Source: Waddlia sp964635295
Lineage (GTDB): Bacteria > Chlamydiota > Chlamydiia > Chlamydiales > Waddliaceae
Assembly (NCBI GenBank): GCA_964635295.1
Contig: CAZWOB010000013.1
Coordinates: 1 to 41,658 of the forward strand
Length of the DNA: 41,658 nucleotides
Direction of reading: 5' to 3'
Under the pieces are notes generated by a model that saw only the letters and a list, made by a program, of their open reading frames with translations, made no database searches and was not told the DNA's origin. The position numbers and the translations under genes were made by a program. This document shows positions 15,386 to 23,064 of this stretch, piece by piece (the first letter of the stretch is position 1; each line of letters starts with the position of its first letter).

Positions 15386-16087
15386 TCAGTCATTCTCCTG
15401 TGTCCCAATGATCTTGACTGTTCTTGTGGGCACGCCGCGTATGAAAGAACCGGTCATGGTCGTGGAATTGATTACGTTCCTGAAAATCCCTGTCCCATCG
15501 TACATCCCATCTTTAAAGGACCCTACAAACCAATAGCCTTCTTTACCTACCTCGATTCCTGTCCCGGAAATCTTGTCATGATGGAAATCTCCCTGATAGA
15601 TTCTTTTTATGTATCCATCAGGATTGTGAATATATAAGAGACCTTTTCCGTTTCTCCGCCCATTTTTGAAGTTGCCTTGATAGGTTTCCTTAGTGTAAGT
15701 CAGAAAGCCTTTACCTGAATAATTTGAAGGATCTGTCAGGGGTGTAAACCCTTCTTCAACAGCCTTATTTTTCCGTTCTTCATGGGATAATTGAAACAAT
15801 TTTCTTAACTTGTCGACTTTTACGTTGTGTGTTTGGGAGGTCCTGGAAAGTGTTTCAGTATTTTCATCAGCATTTTGGACAGCATCCCTGCTTGATTTCA
15901 GCCATTTGACAGCTAGTTGAAAAGCGACGAATCCGCCTAAGCATAGCAGGTAGGGGGTGGCGAGCGCACCGAAGATTGCGGCAGCGACAGCAGCTGCTTT
16001 TTTCACCAGGGGCAATGAGTGATAATGCTGGAAGGACTGTTGGAAATCGTTGGAGAAGGGGTTAAGGTAGCTGTTAATGGATTGCAT
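15386..16087 (-). CDS. Membrane-anchored MORN-repeat protein 1 (short form)
   Basis: A 233-residue member of the local family: a conserved N-terminus (MQSINSYLNPFSNDFQQ), a hydrophobic anchor (AAAVAAAIFGALATPYLLCLGGFVAFQLAVKWL, about residues 29-61; quoted here only to show two lobes separated by glycines), a short linker, then MORN repeats such as TYQGNFKNGRRNGKGLLY and FVGSFKDGMYDGTGIF. MORN repeats form a beta-sheet strip that binds lipids or proteins. It ends after about four repeats and lacks the terminal 'DGRxETGQITNW' block of its siblings, so it is a shortened or diverged copy. The ATG at 16087 aligns with its paralogues; the frame opens upstream at a TTG (16105). Confidence 0.75.
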   Translation of the reverse strand: MQSINSYLNPFSNDFQQSFQHYHSLPLVKKAAAVAAAIFGALATPYLLCLGGFVAFQLAVKWLKSSRDAVQNADENTETLSRTSQTHNVKVDKLRKLFQLSHEERKNKAVEEGFTPLTDPSNYSGKGFLTYTKETYQGNFKNGRRNGKGLLYIHNPDGYIKRIYQGDFHHDKISGTGIEVGKEGYWFVGSFKDGMYDGTGIFRNVINSTTMTGSFIRGVPTRTVKIIGTQEND

Positions 16088-16163
16088 TGTCAGAATCTTT
16101 TTCAAGCAATTTTAATATGATGGGAGAAAGGTTGTTTACCGTATTTGATGAGCGAGTGCTACC

Positions 16164-17021
16164 CTATCGATTAGTTTGTAGTTGCACTGTGTAACCGTCG
16201 TCAAATGTGATTGTAAGTGGATCTTGAACACTTTCGCCTGTGCTAGTGGTCAGGATACCGTGCCCTTTGAACTGATAGCGGTTAAAGTCTTTGGTTAATT
16301 TCCCTGTCCCTTCAAACCGATCTCCGCAATCCCAAGTGATCTTGACGTCTCCATCCGGATATCCACGTTTGAAGTTACCGGTAAAGGTAACGGACTCTTT
16401 CTCCAATCTGAAAGTTCCTTTTCCTTGATAATAGTTTTTGACAAACTCTCCTTCATACCAGGAGCGGTCCGCACTCACTTCGAGCCCATGCCCATTTTTG
16501 TTATTGTCTGCCATTTCCCCTTTGTAAATGAACCGGGTTATTCCTCGGTAACCGGTCGAAAACATGATCCCATGACCTTGCTGTTGACCATCGACGAATT
16601 TTCCTTGATAGGTGCGGTACCCGTTGATTTGGAAACCCATTCCAGAAAAACCGCTGCTGATTTCCGGAGTAAGGTTACGATAACCTTGTGCGACGGCATT
16701 TTCTAATCGTTCATCAGGAGTTAGATGTAACAATCTCTCTAGTTCAGCGATTTGCTGAGCTCGTCTGTTGACGTGTCGATTTATCCCGGAGATATTATTT
16801 TGAGTATTCTCTTTTAGACAGTCTCCCGGTTTCAGCCACTTGACAGCGAGCTGGAACGTGGCGATTGCACCAATGCACAACAGGTAGGGGGTGACGAGCG
16901 CTCCAAGAATCGCAGCAGCAACTGCTGACACTTTCTTAGATAGAGACAGCGACTTAAAATCCTGCAAGGACTGATGAAAGTGGTCGGAGAAAGGGTTGAT
17001 GTGATGATTAATTGTATTCAT
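16164..17021 (-). CDS. Membrane-anchored MORN-repeat protein 2
   Basis: 285 residues with the same plan: MNTINHHINPFSDHFHQS, a hydrophobic anchor at about residues 33-68, a linker ending in an 'AQQIAELERLLHLTPDERLENAVAQGY' helix, then about six MORN units (TYQGKFVDGQQQGHGIMF, IYKGEMADNNKNGHGLEV, WYEGEFVKNYYQGKGTF, TFTGNFKRGYPDGDVKI and others). The C-terminus diverges from the siblings (no DGRxETGQ block). Its ATG overlaps the stop of the upstream paralogue as ATGA, giving tight coupling. The membrane anchor with repeats on one side suggests a scaffold on a bacterial or inclusion membrane; this is inference. Confidence 0.8.
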   Translation of the reverse strand: MNTINHHINPFSDHFHQSLQDFKSLSLSKKVSAVAAAILGALVTPYLLCIGAIATFQLAVKWLKPGDCLKENTQNNISGINRHVNRRAQQIAELERLLHLTPDERLENAVAQGYRNLTPEISSGFSGMGFQINGYRTYQGKFVDGQQQGHGIMFSTGYRGITRFIYKGEMADNNKNGHGLEVSADRSWYEGEFVKNYYQGKGTFRLEKESVTFTGNFKRGYPDGDVKITWDCGDRFEGTGKLTKDFNRYQFKGHGILTTSTGESVQDPLTITFDDGYTVQLQTNR

Positions 17022-17953
17022 GGATCCACTTGTTCATCAGCGATTTTTACCCAGTTCGTGATTTGTCCCGTTTCTTGTCTTCCGTCTGAATGCGTGAGTT
17101 TTCCATTGCCTGAATAGGTAAACCTGTCGTTATAGATTCGTATTTGTATATCACCTTCGAATTTCATTCCTGATATTGAAGTCAAAGTCCCATTTCCTAT
17201 GAAACTGGGATCAACTTCAACAAAAGTTAATTTTCCAGACCCTGTATACCGACCTCCTGAGTCCCAGAGAATGTTGACATCTCCATCAGGTTCACCGTCG
17301 ACGAAATCACCGGAGCATGTAAAAGCGTCCAGATCACTTCTTAAGGTTCCTTTTCCATTAAGAAAGCCATTCACATATTCACCCTCGATCCACCAATGGT
17401 CTGTTGCTACCATCCCTTTTCCATGCTTTAAGTCATTTTCCATATCGCCTTGATAAATTTTTCGGCTGGTATCACTGTAAAGATTTGGATAAAAAATGGT
17501 GGCTTTTCCCTGTAAATGACCGTCGACATAATCCCCCTGGTAGGTAATACGGCCTCCTTGAAGGAATCCCTCTCCTGAAAACCCTGTAGAATCTGTAATA
17601 ACTGTAAATCCTTGTTCGACAGCCTTTCTTTTCCGTCCTTCATGGTTCAGTTGCAGCATTCGTCTTAACTCGGAAACTTTTTGATTACGCGCTTTATTCA
17701 AGGCTGTCTCTGAACTCCCGTCAGCGTCCTGAACGCCTGCCTTATGTGTTTGCAGCCATTTGACAGCGAGCTGGAACGTGGCTACTCCTCCAATGCCTAA
17801 CAGGTAAAATGTCGCAACCGCTCCAAAAACCGCAGCGGCGACAGCAGCGATTTTTTTGCATAGTGAGAGTGACCGGAAGTCCTCTACGGACTGCCGGAAA
17901 TGGTTGGAGAAAGGATTGATGTGATGATTAATTGTATTCAAGCGGCCACTCAT
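17018..17953 (-). CDS. Membrane-anchored MORN-repeat protein 3
   Basis: 311 residues. After MSGRLNTINHHINPFSNHF comes the anchor (about residues 35-70), the 'VSELRRMLQLNHEGRKRKAVEQGF' helix and about eight MORN-type units (TYQGDYVDGHLQGKATIF, IYQGDMENDLKHGKGMV, WIEGEYVNGFLNGKGTLR, TCSGDFVDGEPDGDVNI, FEGDIQIRI, YSGNGKLTHSDGRQETG). The start is of special interest. The residue aligning with the Met of its siblings is a TTG (17941), and an ATG exists 12 bases upstream at 17953, where the sibling junction has ACG. GGATTA precedes that ATG. The upstream gene stops 3 bases before it. Confidence 0.8.
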   Translation of the reverse strand: MSGRLNTINHHINPFSNHFRQSVEDFRSLSLCKKIAAVAAAVFGAVATFYLLGIGGVATFQLAVKWLQTHKAGVQDADGSSETALNKARNQKVSELRRMLQLNHEGRKRKAVEQGFTVITDSTGFSGEGFLQGGRITYQGDYVDGHLQGKATIFYPNLYSDTSRKIYQGDMENDLKHGKGMVATDHWWIEGEYVNGFLNGKGTLRSDLDAFTCSGDFVDGEPDGDVNILWDSGGRYTGSGKLTFVEVDPSFIGNGTLTSISGMKFEGDIQIRIYNDRFTYSGNGKLTHSDGRQETGQITNWVKIADEQVDP

Positions 17954-17955
17954 TT

Positions 17956-18879
17956 TTAATCCAGCTTTTCCCAATTCACGATTTGTCCCGTTTCTTCACT
18001 TCCATCTGGACGCCTGTGCGTTCCACGGCCTGAAAAATTGACCTCGTCGCGATCGCTAGAGATTGTAATTTTTCCTTCAAATATTTCTCCTGTCTTTGAG
18101 ATAAAGGTTCCATCGCCTCTGAATTCATTAGGAGAATGTGAAATTAGACTAGCAGTTCCTTTAAATCGTTCTCCTGAGTCCCAAATTATTTTGGCTTCAC
18201 CTTCGTGTCGATCATTGTTGAATTTCCCAGAGTACGTCATGCGGCGTCCTTCGTCTCTTAAGGTTCCTTTTCCATGGCGCATTACATAGGTTCCTTCTCT
18301 TTGAAACTCGCCTTCGTACCAATGTTCTTTTCCGACTTCAATCCCATTTTGTTGTCCAATTGTGTTCGTACTACCCTGATATACTGTTAGGCAGGCATTC
18401 AATTCATTCAATTTGTAACTCGTTACTTTGCCGATAAGATTCCCATCACGATATTCTCCTTGAGTGAAGAAATCATCATCGTAGCTCCATCCTTGTCCTG
18501 TAAACCTTGAGAGAAGATCGTTTAGCGTGACCTCCGTAAATCCTTCTTCGATTGCATTTCTCTTCATCTGTTCAAGCGAGAGGTCTAACATTTCCCTTAA
18601 TTTGGAAACTTTTTTATCACGCGTTTGAATTGGTTTTGTATGGGTTTCAGTACTTGTGGAAGCGGTTTGAACTGTTTTATCACTTGTTCGCAGCCATTTG
18701 ACAGCAAGCTGGAACGTGGCGACTCCTCCAATGCCTAACAGATAAAATGTCGCAATCGTTCCAAAAACCGCAGCGGCCACGGCAGCGATTTTTTTGCATA
18801 GTGAGAGTGACCGGAAGTCCTCGATGGACTGACGAAAATGGTCAGAGAGAGGATTGATGTAATGATTAATTGCATTCAT
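17956..18879 (-). CDS. Membrane-anchored MORN-repeat protein 4
   Basis: 307 residues: MNAINHYINPLSDHFRQS, anchor identical in most positions to protein 3, linker with 'KVSKLREMLDLSLEQMKRNAIEEGF', then MORN units (FTQGEYRDGNLIGKVTSY, WYEGEFQREGTYVMRHGKGTL, YSGKFNNDRHEGEAKI, FKGTASLIS, FRGDGTFISKTGEIFEG, FSGRGTHRRPDGSEETGQ) and the conserved end IVNWEKLD. The ATG lies 14 bases after the upstream paralogue's stop. It and protein 3 are the most similar pair at the N-terminus, consistent with recent tandem duplication. Confidence 0.8.
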   Translation of the reverse strand: MNAINHYINPLSDHFRQSIEDFRSLSLCKKIAAVAAAVFGTIATFYLLGIGGVATFQLAVKWLRTSDKTVQTASTSTETHTKPIQTRDKKVSKLREMLDLSLEQMKRNAIEEGFTEVTLNDLLSRFTGQGWSYDDDFFTQGEYRDGNLIGKVTSYKLNELNACLTVYQGSTNTIGQQNGIEVGKEHWYEGEFQREGTYVMRHGKGTLRDEGRRMTYSGKFNNDRHEGEAKIIWDSGERFKGTASLISHSPNEFRGDGTFISKTGEIFEGKITISSDRDEVNFSGRGTHRRPDGSEETGQIVNWEKLD

Positions 18880-18893
18880 GCGTCGACTCGTTT

Positions 18894-19805
18894 TTAATCC
18901 ACCTTTACCCAGTTCGTGATTTGTCCTGTTTCATTTCTTCCATCCGGATGGGTGAGCGTTCCATTTCCTGAGAAGGAGAAACCATCGCCACTGATGCGCA
19001 TGTTTTCTATACGGCCTTCAAATTTTATTCCCGATGCTGAGGTCAATATTCCATCGCCTTCGAAGGTATAATCATTGATAAGTAAAGTGAGTTGTCCGTT
19101 GCCTGAAAAAAGATCCCCTGTATCCCAACGAATTGAAGTTTCACCATCAATCATCCCATTGCTGAAATTACCGCTGTATGTCGCTTGATGCCGATCATTT
19201 CTTAGGGTTGCTTTGCCATGATGTAACCTATCAAACCCACCCTCATACCAAGTGTGTTCTGTCACCTCGATTGCTCTTCCTTTGGGCTTTTCAGCAATAT
19301 CCCCCTCGTAAATGCCATGAGCTCTCCTGTTGTTTGCAGCATAAAAGATAATGCCCTTGCCTTTTCCTTGACCGTTGACGAACTCTCCTTGAATGATTCT
19401 GTTCGGTTGAACATAAAAGCCTTTTCCCGTAAATCCATCGATATTATCCCTTGAAAGTACTGTATACCCCTGTTCAACTGCATGATCTAAGTGCTCTGAA
19501 GAATCCAGACGCATCATACTCCTTAACTCTCCAATCCTTTGAGCTCGACTGGCAGTGTTTGGATGTGCAGCGAATAAAGGGTTCTGCACGTTCCCCATAG
19601 CTCCACTACCTGTTTTCAGCCATTTGACCGCAAGTTGAAAGAGCGCAATGCCTCCTAAGCACAAAAGAAAGGGAGTGGTGAGCGCTCCAAAAACTGCAGC
19701 GGCCACGGCAACGATTTTTTTAGACAAATTTAAGGATTGGAAATCCTGGAGCGTTTGCCGAAAATGGTTGGTAGACGGGTTGCAGTAGTGATTAATCGAT
19801 TGCAT
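18894..19805 (-). CDS. Membrane-anchored MORN-repeat protein 5
   Basis: 303 residues: MQSINHYCNPSTNHFRQT, anchor at about residues 30-65, linker with 'RAQRIGELRSMMRLDSSEHLDHAVEQGY', then MORN units (IQGEFVNGQGKGKGIIFY, IYEGDIAEKPKGRAIEV, WYEGGFDRLHHGKATLR, YSGNFSNGMIDGETSI, FSGNGQLTL, FEGDGILTSASGIKFEG, FSGNGTLTHPDGRNETGQ) and the end ITNWVKVD. GAGAGAATATC before the ATG supplies a ribosome binding site, and this is the first gene of the tightly packed four-gene stretch, so a promoter probably lies in 19806-19890. Confidence 0.8.
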   Translation of the reverse strand: MQSINHYCNPSTNHFRQTLQDFQSLNLSKKIVAVAAAVFGALTTPFLLCLGGIALFQLAVKWLKTGSGAMGNVQNPLFAAHPNTASRAQRIGELRSMMRLDSSEHLDHAVEQGYTVLSRDNIDGFTGKGFYVQPNRIIQGEFVNGQGKGKGIIFYAANNRRAHGIYEGDIAEKPKGRAIEVTEHTWYEGGFDRLHHGKATLRNDRHQATYSGNFSNGMIDGETSIRWDTGDLFSGNGQLTLLINDYTFEGDGILTSASGIKFEGRIENMRISGDGFSFSGNGTLTHPDGRNETGQITNWVKVD

Positions 19806-19925
19806 GATATTCTCTCTTTTTTTTAAAAATTGAGTGTAAAATAATTGATAATATTTATTTACCGTATGAATTTAGTAATAAATACCCTAAAAACATCTAA
19901 CACGTACTTGCATTTGGGATATGAA

Positions 19926-19945
19926 CCTCGTCCTGAAGGACGGGG
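19926..19945. other. Stable hairpin resembling an IS200/IS605 end
   Basis: CCTCGTCC - TGAA - GGACGGGG forms an 8-bp stem (one G-U pair). Hairpins of the form CCCCGTCC..GGACGGGG are common at the right ends of IS200/IS605-type elements. No transposase or TnpB remnant is seen in the surrounding 195-base gap (19806-20000), so this may be a relic. On the minus strand it lies 56 bases after a stop codon but has no T-run. Confidence 0.4.
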
Positions 19946-20000
19946 TCTCATTTAAATTGATGAGTTATGCAACGGTCTCAATGTTAACCTGGAGATAACT

Positions 20001-20939
20001 TCAGGCTTCGATATGGATGATCTCGCCATTTTCAACACGTACGGTTTCTTCTCTGCCATCCGGATGTGTGAGTTTTCCATTACCGGAGTGGGTAAATCTT
20101 TCTTGGTCCATTCTTATTTGGATATTACCTTCAAACGTCATCCCTGCTGCGAGGGTTAGCTTTCCATTTCCTTCAAATGTTTGATAAATCAATTTACCAC
20201 TGCCTACAAAACGCTCTCCAGTATCCCAAATGATTGTAGCCTTTCCATCAAGTATGGGAGTTTTGTATTCACCTGTATAATAATACCCTGCAGCTTCATT
20301 TCTACCGGATATCTTTCCATTCAGAGTTCTGTCATTAGTTGAAAACTCTTTAATAACGACCTCCTCCCAACTAGATTTGGTAACGCTTAGCGATGTTCCG
20401 TCAGGTTGACCGTTTTTGAAGCCGTTTTCGCAAATAGAGGATACTTCATTCGGATCGATTAGATATGGACAAACGATGAGTTTCCCATGAGCTTCTCCAT
20501 CAACAAATTCTCCCTGGAGAATATGACCCCCGATCTCTATATCATCAGCAACGAAAAACCCTTTTCCTGAGAATCCTGTTGGATCTTCAATGACAGTATA
20601 ACCTTGTTCGACAGCTTCTCTTTTCCTTTCTTCAAGGTTCAGGGCCAATTTTCCTCTTAACTCCTCAATTTTTGCATTTCGTGTCTCTTTACGCTTGTTT
20701 GTTGTAGGAGAGTTCGCTTGGATATTTGCCGCTCCGTTTTGAATGGGTCGCAGCCATTTGACTGCTAATTGGAATAATGCGACCCCTCCGATACACAATA
20801 GAAAAGGAGTTGCGAGGGCCCCGAAAACAGCGGCTGCTACAGCGGCGACTTTTCTTGAGAGGGATAGATCGTGAAAGTGAGTAACTGATTGACGAAATTG
20901 ATTAGAGAATGGGTTACAGTAGTTATTAATTATTTTCAT
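20001..20939 (-). CDS. Membrane-anchored MORN-repeat protein 6
   Basis: 312 residues: MKIINNYCNPFSNQFRQS, anchor (VAAVAAAVFGALATPFLL and onward, about residues 30-64), linker with 'KIEELRGKLALNLEERKREAVEQGY', then units such as LQGEFVDGEAHGKLIV, ENGFKNGQPDGTSL, YTGEYKTPILDGKATI, FEGNGKLTLAAGMTFEGN and HSGNGKLTHPDGREETV. The end (RVENGEIIHIEA) differs from the others. The MORN glycines are more eroded in the middle. It is separated from the packed array by 195 bases and has a broken duplicate directly upstream (21140-21796), whose homology extends about 50-70 bases past the start codons into the presumed promoter. Confidence 0.78.
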   Translation of the reverse strand: MKIINNYCNPFSNQFRQSVTHFHDLSLSRKVAAVAAAVFGALATPFLLCIGGVALFQLAVKWLRPIQNGAANIQANSPTTNKRKETRNAKIEELRGKLALNLEERKREAVEQGYTVIEDPTGFSGKGFFVADDIEIGGHILQGEFVDGEAHGKLIVCPYLIDPNEVSSICENGFKNGQPDGTSLSVTKSSWEEVVIKEFSTNDRTLNGKISGRNEAAGYYYTGEYKTPILDGKATIIWDTGERFVGSGKLIYQTFEGNGKLTLAAGMTFEGNIQIRMDQERFTHSGNGKLTHPDGREETVRVENGEIIHIEA

Positions 20940-21010
20940 TGTTCTTTTTGTTTTGTTTGTTTAATAAATAATGTATTATATAATTTATAATTAAATTGAT
21001 CTATGGTATT

Positions 21011-21136
21011 TAATACCGTATGTAGATGACGTCGGAGTAGTTCAACTCGAATGAGTTGAATGATGCAGGCAGGTAAAAATTCAGAGGCAATCCGACGAAA
21101 TATGAGACTGTTGCATCATTCATCATGTTCGGTATA
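21011..21136. mobile_element. Truncated TATACCGA-family element (copy E2)
   Basis: 21039-21136 aligns with the reverse complement of the left half of element E1 (shared core GTTCAACTCGAATGAGTTG, then alternating identities) and ends TTCGGTATA. The left boundary near 21011 (TAATACCG) is approximate, and about 50 bp of E1 is missing inside. Homology of the adjacent MORN pseudogene starts exactly at the element end, at ATAACTTCAGG. Confidence 0.6.
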
Positions 21137-21139
21137 ACT

Positions 21140-21796
21140 TCAGGCTTCGATATGGATGATCTCGCCATTTTCAACACGTACGGTTTCTTCTCTGCCATCC
21201 GGATGTGTGAGTTTTCCATTACCGGAGTAGGTAAATCTTTCTTGGTCCATTCTTATTTGGATATTACCTTCAAACGTCATCCCAGCTGCGAGGGTTAGCT
21301 TTTCATTTCCTTCAAATGTTTGATTAGTCAAGCTGCCACTGCCTACAAAACACTCTACAGTATCCCAAATGATTGTAGCCTTTCCATCAAGCTCGGAATT
21401 TTTGCATTCACCTTTGTAATAATACCCAGCGGCTTCATTTCGACCGGATATCTTTCCAGTTATACCGTCATCAGTTGAAAACTCTTTAATAACGATTTCC
21501 TCCCAACTAGATTCGGTAACGTTTAGCCATGTTCCGTCAGGTTGACCGTTTTTGAAGCCGTTTTCGCAAATACAGGATACTTATACTTTATTCGGATGGA
21601 TTTCATATGGACAAACGATGAATTTCCCATGATTTACTCCATCAACAAATTTTCCCTGGAGAATATAACACCCGAACATGTCTGATAGAAATTCCGGGCA
21701 CCTCCTCGTCTGAAAACATAATTATTAAACAAGATCGGTATAACTGATTGACGGAATTGATTGGAGAATGGATTACAGTAGTTATTAATTACTTTC
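21140..21796 (-). pseudogene. Decayed copy of MORN-repeat protein 6
   Basis: Bases 21140-21669 are roughly 90% identical to the 3' part of the 20001-20939 gene, and 21743-21796 match its first 18 codons (MKVINNYCNPFSNQFRQS). The region coding for about residues 20-140 (anchor and linker) is gone, replaced by a 71-bp mobile-element remnant (21672-21742) that also shifts the frame. In addition, an in-frame TAA occurs where the intact gene reads PNEVSS (here PNKV-stop-VSC). The 3' fragment still has an open frame of 63 codons to the normal stop. It is most likely not expressed as a functional protein. Confidence 0.85.
21672..21742. mobile_element. TATACCGA-family element remnant inside the MORN pseudogene (copy E3)
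   Basis: The right end GATCGGTATA matches E1, and the reversed interior (TTTTCAGACGAGGAGGTGCC) aligns with E1's TTTCAGGCGAGGAAGCGACC. The left end CCGAACATG is the reverse complement of E2's right end CATGTTCGG. It is thus an internally deleted copy containing both termini, lying between the two gene fragments. The neighbouring gene sequence resumes at TAACTGATTGACG, consistent with insertion at TA. Confidence 0.6.
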
Positions 21797-21960
21797 ATTG
21801 TTTTTTTTTATTAGTTGATTTGTTTGATAAAGGATATATTATACAATTTATAATTAAATTGATATATGAAGCTGGCGCTGGATAGGTTCAACAAACGTTT
21901 GCCTAATATCCTGATAATCAACCATAATACGTGATGAAAAACCGTATGGGAGAATCACTG

Positions 21961-23059
21961 ATGACCAACGAAACGCAGAAAATCGACGTGAAAGAACTCG
22001 AAGAAAGAATCCTCCATATGTGGAGGTATCTTTGACATCCCAGAAAAAGAAAATCAGGTAGCCGAATTACAAAAGCGAATGGAGGAACCCGGTTTTTGGG
22101 ACGATCCTGACACCGCGCAAGAACTGATCGCCAAATCGAATACCCTTAAGCAGTGGACCGTGCCCTGCAGAGACCTCAAGCAAAGAATTGAAGATGTCAA
22201 GGAATTGCAGCCGGAAGTGGAAGAGGACGGTGATGCGGACATGCAAGCGGAGCTGAATGACGAACTCGCAAGGATCGAGACAGAACTGGGAGAACTAGAA
22301 ATCCGCCGCATGCTCTCAGGTGAGCTGGATAACAAGAACTGCTATCTCAGCATCAATGCCGGAGCAGGGGGGACCGAAGCGTGCGACTGGGTCGAGATGC
22401 TCTCCCGTATGTACCAACGGTGGTGTGACAAAAGGGAGTGGAAGTGCGAAGTGGTCGACATGGTTCCTGGAGAGGTTGCTGGGACCAAAAGCGTCACCCT
22501 GAAAATGTCCGGCAGTTTTGCCTTCGGCTATTCAAAAGCGGAAAAAGGGGTGCATAGGCTTGTACGGATCTCCCCGTTCGACAGCAGCAACCGCAGGCAT
22601 ACAAGTTTCGCCTCGGTCGATGTGACTCCCGAAATTACTGATGATATCCAGGTAGAGGTCAGTCCGGACGATATCCGGGTGGATACGTTCCGAGCGTCCG
22701 GTGCGGGAGGGCAGCATGTCAATGTGACGGATTCAGCGGTCAGAATTACCCATATTCCCACAGGAGTGGTCGTTTCCTGCCAATCCCAACGCAGCCAGAA
22801 TCAGAATAAAGAAGCCTGCTTAAAGATGTTGAAATCCAAGCTCTATGAAATGGAAGTGATCGAAAGAGAGAAGAAGCTTAAGGAGTTAGGCGGGGAGAAA
22901 ATGGATATCGGATGGGGAAGCCAGATCAGAAATTACGTTTTTCACCCCTACAGCCTTGTGAAAGATACCCGAACTAAAGTAGAATCTGCTAATGTACAGG
23001 CAGTGATGGACGGCGACCTCGATCCGTTCGTCAATGCATATTTAAAAGAATTCGGTTGA
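21961..23059 (+). CDS. prfB: Peptide chain release factor 2, with programmed +1 frameshift
   Basis: RF2 ends translation at UGA and UAA. A 24-codon first frame from ATG 21961 ends at TGA 22033-22035. A +1 shift on CTT-TGA joins it to the 341-codon main frame, giving a 365-residue protein, the usual RF2 length. The codon-recognition tripeptide SPF is in 'ISPFDSSNRRHTSFA', and the peptidyl-tRNA hydrolysis motif GGQ is in 'GAGGQHVN'. GGGAG lies 8 bases before the ATG; in-frame ATGs at 21934 and 21946 have poorer context. It heads a run with the acetyltransferase, SprT-like gene, yebC and pabB. Confidence 0.96.
22022..22036 (+). promoter_or_regulatory. prfB autoregulatory frameshift site
   Basis: GGAGG TAT CTT TGA C: an internal Shine-Dalgarno-like GGAGG, three bases, the slippery CTT, the in-frame UGA and a following C. 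This is the canonical RF2 arrangement. When RF2 is scarce the ribosome pauses at UGA and slips +1; when it is abundant translation stops. Confidence 0.95.
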
Positions 23060-23064
23060 ACGTC

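Noticed and set aside
15900..20900. Recurring CATTTGACAGCGAGCTGGAA-like blocks at about 0.95-kb intervals
   Set aside because: Not CRISPR or an intergenic repeat: each is the coding sequence of the conserved FQLAVKWL anchor end in the MORN paralogues.
21128..21136. TTCGGTATA as a -10 promoter element for the pseudogene region
   Set aside because: The same ending recurs at all element copies, so it is better explained as a transposable-element terminus.
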